64,000 nt of DNA from Acetonema longum DSM 6540 (GTDB taxonomy: Bacteria; Bacillota; Negativicutes; Sporomusales; Acetonemataceae): positions 62,001 through 126,000 of the forward strand of contig NZ_AFGF01000049.1 of NCBI RefSeq assembly GCF_000219125.1, in the 5' to 3' direction. The position numbers were made by a program, and so were the translations under genes. Shown here piece by piece: positions 16,569 to 25,483 of the stretch (its first letter is position 1; each line of letters opens with the position of its first letter). The notes beneath the pieces are model-generated. The model was not told the DNA's origin and did not search any database. It saw nothing but the letters and a program-made list of their open reading frames with translations.

Positions 16569-17957
16569 TCACAAATTGTACTTCTTCTTCTTTCTCACCA
16601 GGGTGGATAAGTCGACGCCCAGGTGAAAAGCGGCTTTGCGCAGGGAGCCGAATACGGCCAGGGATTTTTTTATGACCTCCCTTTCTACTTCCGCCAGGAT
16701 TGTTTTCAGGTCATAGGTGGAGAAATAGTCAGGCGTGGCGATAAAGTGGGTTTTGCCGGCCATCTGCAGGATTTGAACGGGAATACAGGATTCATCAATG
16801 GTATTGCCGTCAGCGGTGACTACCATTCGTTCAATGACATTCTTCAATTCACGGACATTGCCCGGCCAGGGATACTCGCTCAGAATTTCAATGACCTGCG
16901 AGTCAATGCGTCGTTTCATGCCGAATTTGCGGTTTTTCCGGTTCAAAAAATAAGAGATCAGAGATACCAGGTCCTCTTTTCTTTCCCGCAAGGGCGGAAT
17001 GTAGATGGGAATGACGCTGAGCCGGTAATAGAGGTCCTGGCGGAAGCGATTTTCCCGGATCAGGGTTTCCAGCTGCTTGTTGGTAGCCGCAATGATCCGG
17101 GGGTTGACGCGAATGCTTTTGGTGCCGCCTACCCGGTGCACCTGATTGGTCTGGAGAACGTCCAGAAGCTTTACCTGCAGGGATAAGGGCATTTCACCGA
17201 TTTCATCCAGAAACAGAGTGCCGTTGCCGGCCAGCTCAAACAGTCCCGCTTTGCCCTGTTCGGAAGCGCCGCTAAAAGCCCCCGGTTCATAGCCGAACAA
17301 TTCCGCCTCCAGCAGTTCTTCCGGAATGGCGCTGCAATTAATGTGAATAAAAGGCCTGGCGGCCGGCGTATCGATACGATCGTGAATATACCGTGCCAGC
17401 AGGTCTTTGCCCACGCCGGCTTCACCCTGGATTAAAACCGGCGAAGATACGCCGGCCACACGGTCAGCCAGGCGCAGGATATTTACCATCATCGGGCTGT
17501 TGGCCAGGAGGATATTCTGTTCCTGATCCTGGATCTGCCGCAGCTGCCGTTGGTATTCCGCATTTAAATCACTGGTGCTTTTGAGCTGCTCCTGGAGTGT
17601 AACCAGTTCGGTAATGTCCCGGACATTGGAAAAGACCCAGACCAGGGAACCGGCGCTGTCAAAAACCGGCACGCTGGTAACCAGAGCCGATACTCCCTGA
17701 TAGTAGTCGATCATCTTGGTAATCGGCCGCTGGGTCCGTATCACGTCAGGCGAGCAAGCATCCGGTATTTCCGTCCCCGCTACCAGGTCTTCTATTTTTT
17801 GGCCCCGGATGGATGCCGCGTTCAGGCCGGAGATCCGGCTGTAGGCCTCGTTACAATAGAGGATAACGCCCTCATGGCTGGTAATAAAAATACCGTCATA
17901 GGAAGAATCAATGATCTTTAATAGTAAACTGGGGTCAATGTCAACAGGACTTTCCAT
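16569..17957 (-). CDS. PAS-domain sigma-54-dependent activator
   Basis: A 462-residue enhancer-binding protein: an N-terminal PAS domain (about residues 10-115), a short coiled linker, an AAA+ domain and a C-terminal Fis-type helix-turn-helix (AAFHLGVDLSTLVRKKKKY). Visible motifs are Walker A GEAGVGKD, the sigma-54 contact loop GAFSGA (a variant of GAFTGA), Walker B GTLFLDEIGEMP and RNIIAATN-like sensor residues. The start ATG follows AAGAAGGGTG. It is transcribed alone between two metal-related operons. No -24/-12 promoter was found next to it, so its target is not evident. Confidence 0.9.
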   Translation of the reverse strand: MESPVDIDPSLLLKIIDSSYDGIFITSHEGVILYCNEAYSRISGLNAASIRGQKIEDLVAGTEIPDACSPDVIRTQRPITKMIDYYQGVSALVTSVPVFDSAGSLVWVFSNVRDITELVTLQEQLKSTSDLNAEYQRQLRQIQDQEQNILLANSPMMVNILRLADRVAGVSSPVLIQGEAGVGKDLLARYIHDRIDTPAARPFIHINCSAIPEELLEAELFGYEPGAFSGASEQGKAGLFELAGNGTLFLDEIGEMPLSLQVKLLDVLQTNQVHRVGGTKSIRVNPRIIAATNKQLETLIRENRFRQDLYYRLSVIPIYIPPLRERKEDLVSLISYFLNRKNRKFGMKRRIDSQVIEILSEYPWPGNVRELKNVIERMVVTADGNTIDESCIPVQILQMAGKTHFIATPDYFSTYDLKTILAEVEREVIKKSLAVFGSLRKAAFHLGVDLSTLVRKKKKYNL

Positions 17958-17991
17958 AAAATCACCCTTCTTCAATTAATATATATGCGCA

Positions 17992-18033
17992 GTTATGCAT
18001 AACAACAACAGAATTTCCGTCCGGCATAACTGG
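17992..18033. promoter_or_regulatory. Palindrome upstream of the sigma-54 activator gene
   Basis: GTTATGCATAAC is a perfect 12-base palindrome at 17992-18003. A further half-site GCATAAC occurs at 18024-18030. It lies 35-75 bases before the activator ATG and could be an operator, possibly autoregulatory. Evidence is limited to symmetry and position. Confidence 0.35.
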
Positions 18034-18113
18034 GTAATCCGCGAATTTCGGCAGAATATTCAATATATGTATTCATTATTGCATATGTACTTTCCCTGCT
18101 TTGATGAAAAAGA

Positions 18114-18155
18114 AAATAGTGATATTACCGGCCGTAACCGGAAATATCACTATTT
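18114..18155 (-). terminator. Terminator of the metal-efflux operon
   Basis: Perfect 13-base arms AAATAGTGATATT and AATATCACTATTT; the minus strand continues TCTTTTTC. It lies 30 bases beyond the last gene of the efflux operon. Confidence 0.85.
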
Positions 18156-18184
18156 AGCGCGTCTTTCTGGGGAAATATTTTATT

Positions 18185-18640
18185 CTAACTATGGGTATGG
18201 TTTTGCAGCTGGGCCTTGGCCTCCGCCAGGACCTGGAGAGCAGCGGCGACTTTAGCTTCCACGGCAGTTTTGTCGGACGCAAGGACAGCGTCATGGGCTT
18301 CCTGGACGCTTTGCTGCAGTTCCTGGTTCAGGCGGGTGTCGGTAATATGGACCAGCAGACGGTCCCTGGTTTTGAGCGCGGCTGCCGCCACCAGTTTGGC
18401 ATTGGCCCACTGGCCCGCTCTGGCGATAGCGCCGGTGTCTTTGAGTTTGCGCTCTAAGTCCTGAGCGATGGGCAGGGGATCTTCGTTGGGCATGCTGTGA
18501 CCGTGGCCGTGGGCTGCCTGGGCCACAGAAGAAGTGGCCGGCAGGACCGGCTGACGGCCGGCGGAAATACCGCCGGCAACCGCTGTCAGGGCGAAAATAG
18601 CGGCCAGGGAGAATACTGCTTTCTTTAGGTTCAGGTTCAT
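18185..18640 (-). CDS. Exported His-bearing small protein of the efflux operon
   Basis: A 151-residue protein with a signal peptide (KKAVFSLAAIFALTAVAGGI) and, just after it, AAHGHGHSMPNED, a possible metal-binding segment. The rest is a helical, Ala/Gln-rich region, and the tail ends NHTHS. The start MNLNLKKAV follows GAAGGAGAGA. It is the last gene of the operon, 34 bases after the RND pump. I recognise no named family. A periplasmic metal chaperone or buffer is a reasonable guess from context. Confidence 0.7.
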   Translation of the reverse strand: MNLNLKKAVFSLAAIFALTAVAGGISAGRQPVLPATSSVAQAAHGHGHSMPNEDPLPIAQDLERKLKDTGAIARAGQWANAKLVAAAALKTRDRLLVHITDTRLNQELQQSVQEAHDAVLASDKTAVEAKVAAALQVLAEAKAQLQNHTHS

Positions 18641-18674
18641 GGTCAATCTCTCCTTCATATTTGTTTGATCTATA

Positions 18675-21600
18675 TTAATGAAAATGGGATGCCTCCTGCC
18701 GGGACTGAAGATAATCTTTCCACAGGTAGCAGATGCTCGGGAGCACCACCAGGGTCAGCAGGGTGGATGTCACCATGCCGCCCACCACCACAATGGCCAT
18801 GGGGCGCTGGATTTCCGCGCCGGCGCCGGTGGCGAACAGCAGAGGCAGCAGCCCTAAGCCGGTGGTAAAGGCGGTCATCATCACCGGGCGCAAGCGGTCC
18901 ATAGCTCCCTGCAGCACAGCCTCCTCCAGGGGCTTTTCTTTGGCCAGAGTGTTGATATGGTCCACCATGATAATGCCGTTCTGCACGGCAATGCCAAACA
19001 GGGCGATGAAACCAACGGCCACAGCCACAGTGACGTAGGTGCCGGTCAGAAAGATGGATACGATGCCGCCTACCAGGGAAAATGGCACATTTAAGAGGAT
19101 CAGGAGGGCATCCCCCATGGAGTGAAAGGTCATATACAGGAGGAAAAAGGTCAGGGCAATGACGGCCGGAATCACCAGGGTCAGGCGGTCTTTAGCCCGC
19201 TGCTGATTCTCGTACTGGCCGGCCCATTTATAATAGTAGCCGGAAGGCAGCTTGACCTGCTCCTGGATCACCCGGTTGGCTTCATTCACGAAACTGACGA
19301 TATCCCGGCCCCGGGTGTTGAGCTGCACCAGCACCCGGTAGCTTCCGTTCTCACTGCTGATCATGGAGGGGCCGTCGACTACCCGGAACTGCGCCACTTC
19401 TCCCAGAGGCACATAAACTCTGGTTCCGGGAGCGGCATTGGCTGATGCAACCGGACCTGATCCCATGCCGCCCATAGAACCCATGCCGCTGCTGCCAACA
19501 GCAGCCCCGCCGCCGGTTTGGGCCGGTATGAGGATGTTTTGCATGGCCTCAATGCTTTCCCGGCTGTCCCGGTTATAGCGGATCAGGATATCGAAGCGTT
19601 TCTTGCCTTCGATGGTAGTGGTTGCTGTCTGGCCGCCAATGGCCATCTCAATGGCGTTTTGCACCTCCGCCACATTCAGGCCGTAGCGTGCCACTTTTTC
19701 CCGGTCCATCTGGATCTCCAGATAGGGCGCGCCAAAGACGCGTTCGGCCAGGAGATCGCTGACTCCCGGCACGGCAGCCAGGGCTTTTTCGATTTCATAG
19801 GCTTTTTGCTGCAATACGCCCAGATCGTCGCCATAGAGCTTCACGCCCAGTTCAGTGCGGACGCCGGTGGTCAGCATGGCCAGCCGCCCGGCGATGGGCT
19901 GGGTAAAGGCCAGGTTCAGGCCGGGTATGCCAGCCAGCTTGACCATCATTTCATTTTCAATATCCTCCTTGGTGATGCCGGGACGCCACTGGTCCTTGGG
20001 CTTCAGGGTGACGATGGTCTCGATCATGCTGATAGGGGCCGGGTCAATGGCTGTCTCGGCCCGGCCCACTTTGCCCACCGACATGTCCACCTCGGGGATC
20101 TCCATAATCAGGCGGTCCATTTTCTTGGCTGCTTCCACCGCCTCGGTGAGGGATACCGAAGGCAGCATGGTGGGCATGACCAGGAAGGCGCCTTCATCCA
20201 GGTCCGGCATGAACTCTGTACCCAGGAAGGGAACCAGGGCAAAGCCTGCGATCATGGCGATGAGGACCAAGGCAATGGTGCCGGTGCGATATCTCATAGC
20301 CGTTTTGATGACCGGCTCATACAGCCGGTTCATCCAGCGGACCAGCCAGGTGTCTTCCTCTTTGATTTTCCCCCGGAGCAGCATGAGGCACAGCACCGGG
20401 ATCAGGGTAAAGGCCAGGATCAGGGAGCCGGCCATGGCGAAGGTCTTGGTCCAGGCCATGGGGGTGTACATTTTACCTTCGGTGCCGGTCAGGGTAAATA
20501 CCGGCAGGAAGGTCACAATGATAATCGCCACCGAGAAAAAGATGGGGCCGACTACCTCTTTCACCGCTTCCAGGGTGATTTCCAGAATGTTTCTTTTTTC
20601 ACCGGCCTCGGCCAGACGCTTGTACACGTTCTCCACCACTACGATGGCCGCGTCCACCATTTCCCCTACGCCAATGGCAATGCCGCCCAGGGACATCAGA
20701 TTGGCCGACAGGTTAATCTGACGCATGAGAATGAAGGCCAGCAGCATGGCGATCGGAGTCACAGCCGCCACAATCAGGCTGGAGCGAAAGTGCCCCAGAA
20801 ACAGGATCACGGTCAAAGACACCAGGATAAACTGCTCGAACAGGGCGCTGGACAGGGTCTCTACCGATTTTTCCACCAGCTCGGTCTGATCATAAAAGGG
20901 CACGATCTTCATGCCCTGGGGCAGGGCCGGCTGGATCTCGGCGATTTTTTCCCTGACCCGCTCAATGACTTCCAGGGTATTTTCGCCCATGCGCTGGATT
21001 ACGATGCCGCCGGCGGCTTCCTGACCAAACTTGGTGAGTACGCCCCGCCGGAAATCAGGCCCCAGCTCCACCCTGGCCACATCTTTTATATATACGGGAA
21101 TATTGCTGTTCTGCGTCACTACAATGTTTTGGATATCCTCCAGGGACTGAACCAGACCTAACCCCCGGATCACATACTCCTGGCCGTTTTGTTCCAGGAC
21201 CTTGGCGCCGACATTGGCGTTGTTGGCGCTGACCGCGCCATAGACCTGGCTGATGCTGACGTTGTAAGCCCGCAGGAGATCCGGGTCCAGATTGATCTGG
21301 TACTGCAGCTCATAGCCGCCGATGCTTGCGACTTCCGCCACCCCCGGCACCGCGCTCAGCTGGGACTTGATAAAAAAGTCCTGGGTGGTCCGGAGCTCAG
21401 CTAAGTTGTGCTGATCGCTTTCGATGGTGTACATGAACACCTGGCCCATGGAGGTGGAAGCCGGGCCAATGGCCGGCTGCACGCCCGCCGGCAGTTCGGG
21501 CAAAGCCTGCTGTATCTTTTCGTTGACCACCTGCCGGGCAAAATAGGTGTCCACGCCGTCTTCAAAAATGACAGTGAGCAACGACATGCCAAAGGCGGAC

Positions 21601-21854
21601 AGGGAACGGACTTCCTTGACCTTGGGCAGGCCCCTGAGAGCCGTTTCCAGGGGATAGGTCACCTGGTCCTGGATCTCCTGGGGTCCCCGCCCCATCCAGT
21701 CGGCCACCACCAGGACCTGATTCTCGCTCAGGTCGGGGAAAGCGTCAATGGGCATGTCTTTGAGGGCAAAGCCGCCCCACAGGATGGCAAAGATGCTGCA
21801 GGCAATGATAATCGCCCGGTTATGAAGGGAAAATTCAATGATTTTATTCAGCAT
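18675..21854 (-). CDS. cusA: CusA-type heavy-metal RND efflux pump
   Basis: A 1059-residue inner-membrane pump of the HME-RND family. The TM4 segment is GVGEMVDAAIVVVENVYKRL. Met560 (LVMPTM), Met610 (ISMIET) and Met660 (LAMLTTG) align in position and context with the three Met residues that carry Cu(I)/Ag(I) through E. coli CusA (573, 623, 672), so monovalent copper or silver is the likely substrate. A Gly/Met-rich insertion, SSGMGSMGGMGSGP, lies around residue 780 in the outer region. The gene is flanked by the adaptor and outer-membrane channel genes. ATG follows AAGGGGGATG. Confidence 0.93.
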   Translation of the reverse strand: MLNKIIEFSLHNRAIIIACSIFAILWGGFALKDMPIDAFPDLSENQVLVVADWMGRGPQEIQDQVTYPLETALRGLPKVKEVRSLSAFGMSLLTVIFEDGVDTYFARQVVNEKIQQALPELPAGVQPAIGPASTSMGQVFMYTIESDQHNLAELRTTQDFFIKSQLSAVPGVAEVASIGGYELQYQINLDPDLLRAYNVSISQVYGAVSANNANVGAKVLEQNGQEYVIRGLGLVQSLEDIQNIVVTQNSNIPVYIKDVARVELGPDFRRGVLTKFGQEAAGGIVIQRMGENTLEVIERVREKIAEIQPALPQGMKIVPFYDQTELVEKSVETLSSALFEQFILVSLTVILFLGHFRSSLIVAAVTPIAMLLAFILMRQINLSANLMSLGGIAIGVGEMVDAAIVVVENVYKRLAEAGEKRNILEITLEAVKEVVGPIFFSVAIIIVTFLPVFTLTGTEGKMYTPMAWTKTFAMAGSLILAFTLIPVLCLMLLRGKIKEEDTWLVRWMNRLYEPVIKTAMRYRTGTIALVLIAMIAGFALVPFLGTEFMPDLDEGAFLVMPTMLPSVSLTEAVEAAKKMDRLIMEIPEVDMSVGKVGRAETAIDPAPISMIETIVTLKPKDQWRPGITKEDIENEMMVKLAGIPGLNLAFTQPIAGRLAMLTTGVRTELGVKLYGDDLGVLQQKAYEIEKALAAVPGVSDLLAERVFGAPYLEIQMDREKVARYGLNVAEVQNAIEMAIGGQTATTTIEGKKRFDILIRYNRDSRESIEAMQNILIPAQTGGGAAVGSSGMGSMGGMGSGPVASANAAPGTRVYVPLGEVAQFRVVDGPSMISSENGSYRVLVQLNTRGRDIVSFVNEANRVIQEQVKLPSGYYYKWAGQYENQQRAKDRLTLVIPAVIALTFFLLYMTFHSMGDALLILLNVPFSLVGGIVSIFLTGTYVTVAVAVGFIALFGIAVQNGIIMVDHINTLAKEKPLEEAVLQGAMDRLRPVMMTAFTTGLGLLPLLFATGAGAEIQRPMAIVVVGGMVTSTLLTLVVLPSICYLWKDYLQSRQEASHFH

Positions 21855-21866
21855 AATCCATCCCCC

Positions 21867-23156
21867 TTAATGCCCGGCATGACCGCTGTGGTCATTTGCC
21901 GGGGGGACTGACGGGGCGGGACCGGAGGCCGAAGGTGCGGCGCCGGGCTGTTTGGCCGGTGAGGGGGCGGGTTTTTTGTTTGAACTGCCATGGCCGGCGT
22001 GGCTGCTAAAGCTCCCCAATTGGGTCTGGGAGTCCAGAAGAAAGGCAGCGGCAGTCACCACTGTGTCGCCGGGGTCCAGCCCCGACAGGATCTGGACAAA
22101 CCCCTGCGCTTCCTGTCCGGTGACCACGTCCCGCTTCACAAAGCTGTCCTCGCCCTGGGCGATAAACACCATTTTGCGCCGGCCGGTGTCCAGCAATCCG
22201 GAAACCGGAATCACCAGGCTGTCGCCCAGAGGAGCCTGCAGGCTGGCGCTGGCGAACATGTTGGGCTTGAGTTTGCCCTCGCCGTTATTGAGCTCTATCC
22301 TGACTTTCACGGTCCGGGTGGCGTCATCCAGCACCGGGTTGATGAAGCTGACCTGGCCGGTAAAGGTCTCCCCCGGCCAGGCGGTGGTGGTCACAGCCGC
22401 CTCCTGGCCGACCTGAACCGCGGCGATGTCCTTCTCGTAGAGATCGGCGTAAAGCCAGACTGTGGACAGGTCGGACAGGGTGTAGAGTTTTTCCCCGGCC
22501 ATGATATAAGCGCCGGGCAGGATTTGCTTCTCCAGCACCGTGCCGCCGAACTGGGCCCGCAGGATCATATGGGCGCCGGCCTGGCGCGTATGTTCCAGAT
22601 GGGCGATGTCAGCCGGGGACACGCCCAGGAGCTCCAGCTTGCGGCGGGCCGCCTCCAGTAGGCGCTGATTCACCTGAATCAGGTCCGGGCTGGCGTTGCG
22701 CAGTTTATAGACGGTATCCATGGCCAGGATATATTCTTCCTGGGCTGCGATGTAGTCCGGACTGTAGATGGCGGCAACAGCCTGGCCCGGCGTGATATAC
22801 TGGCCCTCGGCGCTGATGTAGAGCTCATCTACCCGGCCCATGACCCGGGAGGTGATGTAAGTGCGGCCGGTTTCATTGAGGGTGATTTTACCGGTAGTCC
22901 TGATTTCTTTGACCAGATTCCTGGTTTCCGCCTGGGCGGTCTGCACCCCGGCCAGCTGCCGGGCATTGGCGTCCAGGACCACCGTTTCACCGTTAGCCGC
23001 TGCAGCTCCGGCGGAACCGTGCCCTTCGTGCCCGGCAGCTGCCGGGGACGCCGGCGGCTTATGAAAGTAGCCGTAATAGCCGTAGGTTCCGCCTGCCAGT
23101 AAGGCCACTGCTACACCGGCGGCGATGATCTTTTTCTTGCCTGTGCTGTCTGCCAT
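21867..23156 (-). CDS. cusB: CusB-type periplasmic adaptor (membrane fusion protein)
   Basis: About 429 residues: an N-terminal membrane anchor, a GHEGHGSAG segment, a lipoyl/hairpin/beta-barrel core (GRVDELYISAEGQYITPGQ; TVWLYADLYEKDIAAVQVGQ) and a Pro/Ala-rich tail ending NDHSGHAGH. It bridges CusA and the outer-membrane channel. His-rich motifs at both ends suggest metal capture. The start MADSTGKKK follows GGGGAGGAAG; the frame is open seven codons upstream. It lies 17 bases after the channel gene and 12 before cusA. Confidence 0.9.
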   Translation of the reverse strand: MADSTGKKKIIAAGVAVALLAGGTYGYYGYFHKPPASPAAAGHEGHGSAGAAAANGETVVLDANARQLAGVQTAQAETRNLVKEIRTTGKITLNETGRTYITSRVMGRVDELYISAEGQYITPGQAVAAIYSPDYIAAQEEYILAMDTVYKLRNASPDLIQVNQRLLEAARRKLELLGVSPADIAHLEHTRQAGAHMILRAQFGGTVLEKQILPGAYIMAGEKLYTLSDLSTVWLYADLYEKDIAAVQVGQEAAVTTTAWPGETFTGQVSFINPVLDDATRTVKVRIELNNGEGKLKPNMFASASLQAPLGDSLVIPVSGLLDTGRRKMVFIAQGEDSFVKRDVVTGQEAQGFVQILSGLDPGDTVVTAAAFLLDSQTQLGSFSSHAGHGSSNKKPAPSPAKQPGAAPSASGPAPSVPPANDHSGHAGH

Positions 23157-23173
23157 ATGCTTCCTCCCCAGTC

Positions 23174-24535
23174 TCATTTCTTCACCTTCATGATGTCCGC
23201 CGTCATAGACAAAGGTTTGCCCACTGCTTTCTCCAGGTTGGCGACGGCTTTCTCGTAATCTACCCTGGCTTTATACAGCCCAAGCCGGGCATTGCGCAGG
23301 GTGTTGACTCCCTCCAGCACGGTCATGAAATCCACTTTGCCGTTGGTATAGCCCACCACAGCGGCCTGATAAGTCTGCTCGGCCTGGGGAACAATAGTAT
23401 GCTGGTACAGTTCAATCTGCCGCCAGGTGGCCTGAGCCTCGGTGAGAGTCATTTGCACATCCAGCTCGGCCATGTTTTTCATGCTCTGCAGTGCCGCCCG
23501 GGAAGCCTCCCGGCTGGCTTCAGCCGCCTTGATTTCAGCTTTGTTCTTGCCCTGCCAGAGCGGGATCATGGCCATGAGCTCGATCCGCCAGGTATCGGGC
23601 TGATCGGAGGCCATCACCTGGGGCATTCCCATGCCGTCATCCATAACCTCGATCATCTGCCCTTTGTTCATTTTATAGCCATAGCTCAGCTCAAAATCGG
23701 GAAGCTGCTGCCTCTTGGCCAGATCCAGGCCGTTCTCGGCCATAGCCAGGCCGTACTCCATGCCGGCGATGGCCGGCTTCTCGCTGGCGGCGGTCTTTAA
23801 AAGCTCTGCCAGGTCAAATTCGGGCGGCAACGCATAAAACTCTTCTTTTACTTCAAAAGCGGCTGCAGCCGACCGTCCCATCAGGTTATTCAGCTTAGCC
23901 CTGGCTACAGTTTCCATAGAGGCCATGTTCGAAAGATCAATGGCCATTTGGGAATACTCGGTCTGTGCCTTGAGAGTATCCTGCAGCGGCACCATGCCGG
24001 TGGAGTAGTTGACCTGGGCCAGGCTGGCCAGCTGCCCCATCAGCGCCTGGGCCTCCCGGCCGATCACCAGGGCCTGGCGGGCATAGAGGTAATCATAGTA
24101 GGCCTGTTTGGTCTGGGCATACACCTCCAGCCGCTTCTCGCTCCACTCGGCCTTGCTCATGGCGGCCTCATTTTCCGCCATCCTGCCCATGGCCCGGATC
24201 TTCGACGGAAGCATGAGCTCCTGGCTGATGCTGATCTCGGTCATCATGGCTTCGCCGATATTTAAGGTATTCTTAGGAATATCGTCCTTCATAATGCCGA
24301 TCTTGGGATTGGGCTGAGCGGTGGCCAGCCGAATCCGGCTCTTTTTCTCCTCCCAGCGTTTCTGGGTCTCTATCACCGCCGGATTGTTCAAAATGGCGGT
24401 ATTCACAATCTCTTCAAGGGTCATGGGCTGCTCAGCCGCCAGCCCAATCGCAGCAATGCCGATGAAAGAAACTCCGGCTAACAGCACCGCTGTCAATCGA
24501 TCCCAGCGCCAAAGAAACGACCTCGTAGCGCTCAT
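23174..24535 (-). CDS. TolC/CusC-type outer-membrane efflux channel
   Basis: A 453-residue protein with a signal peptide (LTAVLLAGVSFIGIAAIGLA) and two OEP repeats of long helices, including VIETQKRWEEKKSRIRLA and QAEQTYQAAVVGYTNGKVDF. Such channels work only in cells with an outer membrane, supporting a diderm host. It is the first gene of the efflux operon, driven by the three-box promoter at 24593-24647. The start ATG follows GGGAGGTCGG. Confidence 0.9.
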   Translation of the reverse strand: MSATRSFLWRWDRLTAVLLAGVSFIGIAAIGLAAEQPMTLEEIVNTAILNNPAVIETQKRWEEKKSRIRLATAQPNPKIGIMKDDIPKNTLNIGEAMMTEISISQELMLPSKIRAMGRMAENEAAMSKAEWSEKRLEVYAQTKQAYYDYLYARQALVIGREAQALMGQLASLAQVNYSTGMVPLQDTLKAQTEYSQMAIDLSNMASMETVARAKLNNLMGRSAAAAFEVKEEFYALPPEFDLAELLKTAASEKPAIAGMEYGLAMAENGLDLAKRQQLPDFELSYGYKMNKGQMIEVMDDGMGMPQVMASDQPDTWRIELMAMIPLWQGKNKAEIKAAEASREASRAALQSMKNMAELDVQMTLTEAQATWRQIELYQHTIVPQAEQTYQAAVVGYTNGKVDFMTVLEGVNTLRNARLGLYKARVDYEKAVANLEKAVGKPLSMTADIMKVKK

Positions 24536-24592
24536 TTTCCGACCTCCCTGGAAAATTTATATCCGATGCACGGATCAGTCATCGATACTAAA

Positions 24593-24647
24593 AGTATAGC
24601 GGCCAATTATAGATTTCCCATGAAGGAATTATGAAGAACTTGTGAAT
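24593..24647 (-). promoter_or_regulatory. Promoter with three 11-bp-spaced response-regulator boxes (efflux operon)
   Basis: On the plus strand the boxes CATGAAG, TATGAAG and TGTGAAT start at 24619, 24630 and 24641. The -10 element TATACT (minus strand) is at 24593-24598, again 26 bases from the first box, with no good -35. This is the layout of a promoter activated by an OmpR/PhoB-type regulator bound next to -35. The regulator/kinase pair at 25484-27350 is the nearest candidate. Confidence 0.78.
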
Positions 24648-24708
24648 TCGATCAATAAAAAACGATACTCCCGCCGGGACCAATTTCAAGCAGAAAGGGC
24701 GATACCGC

Positions 24709-25230
24709 ATGCGAATAGCGATCCTTTCCGATACTCATCTGACACGAAGCACCGCAAAATTGGATCAGCTCCTCATGCAACTGGAGAATATGGACCTGAT
24801 CATCTATGCCGGAGACTACACTGACTGCCAGACGGTGGAGCGGCTGCAAGACCGGGGCAGGTTCGCCGGCGTCTGGGGCAACGGAGACCCGGACGACATC
24901 CGGGCCCTGCTGCCGGAAAAAACAATACTCCCGCTGGGACCGTATCGCATGGGAATTTTCCATGGACACGGCACCAGCGGGAGTACACCCCAAAGAGCCT
25001 ATGATATGTTTAAAGAAGACGCGGTGGATATGATCGTGTTCGGCCACAGCCATCAGCCCGCGATTTTCACCAAAAAAGGGGTCCTGATGCTGAACCCCGG
25101 CTCGCCGACAAACAAGCGGCAGGAGCGGTGGTTTTCCTACATCCTGCTGGAATTGGCCGGCAGCCGGATGGAGGCCAGGCTGATCATGACAGAAAATCCG
25201 CCGAAATGTCAGGAACCGGCGACGTCGTAG
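24709..25230 (+). CDS. YfcE-type metallophosphoesterase
   Basis: A 173-residue calcineurin-like phosphoesterase with the full metal-site series: SDTHL, AGDYTD, WGNGDPDD, FHGHGT and FGHSHQP. Family members are small phosphodiesterases or phosphatases of uncertain physiological substrate. GAAAGGG precedes the ATG. Its 3' end overlaps the convergent copper-chaperone gene by 22 bases. Confidence 0.88.
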   Translation: MRIAILSDTHLTRSTAKLDQLLMQLENMDLIIYAGDYTDCQTVERLQDRGRFAGVWGNGDPDDIRALLPEKTILPLGPYRMGIFHGHGTSGSTPQRAYDMFKEDAVDMIVFGHSHQPAIFTKKGVLMLNPGSPTNKRQERWFSYILLELAGSRMEARLIMTENPPKCQEPATS

Positions 25231-25412
25231 CCCAATGTCTCAATCACCGTAACGACCTGGTCCTGGCTCACATCGCCCTCTACCGAGGCAGTGGCGGTGG
25301 AGAAATCCACTTTCGCCTGCTCCACGCCAGGCAGCGAGAGCAATGCATTTTCCACACGGGCAGCGCAGCGGGCACATTTCATACCGGAGATTTTAAGGGT
25401 AGACTGACTCAT
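25209..25412 (-). CDS. CopZ-like copper chaperone (HMA domain)
   Basis: A 67-residue single HMA domain with the metal motif GMKCARCAARVENAL and the beta-strand VEQAKVDFSTATASVEGD. It would carry Cu(I) to the CopA ATPase or a sensor. The usual second residue is varied: CARC instead of CAAC or CGHC. The start MSQSTLK follows AGGGAGGTG. It lies just downstream of the regulator gene on the same strand and may be co-transcribed with it. Confidence 0.88.
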   Translation of the reverse strand: MSQSTLKISGMKCARCAARVENALLSLPGVEQAKVDFSTATASVEGDVSQDQVVTVIETLGYDVAGS

Positions 25413-25483
25413 GGGTACACCTCCCTGCAATCAATACTGCTTTCTAGTATTAAAATGCCCGGAGTGCCGGCGGAATATGAACG

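Noticed and set aside
19518-21161. Long open frame (547 codons) on the plus strand
   Set aside because: It is antisense to cusA throughout, has His/Gln/Gly-rich shadow composition and no domain; the minus-strand pump is certain.
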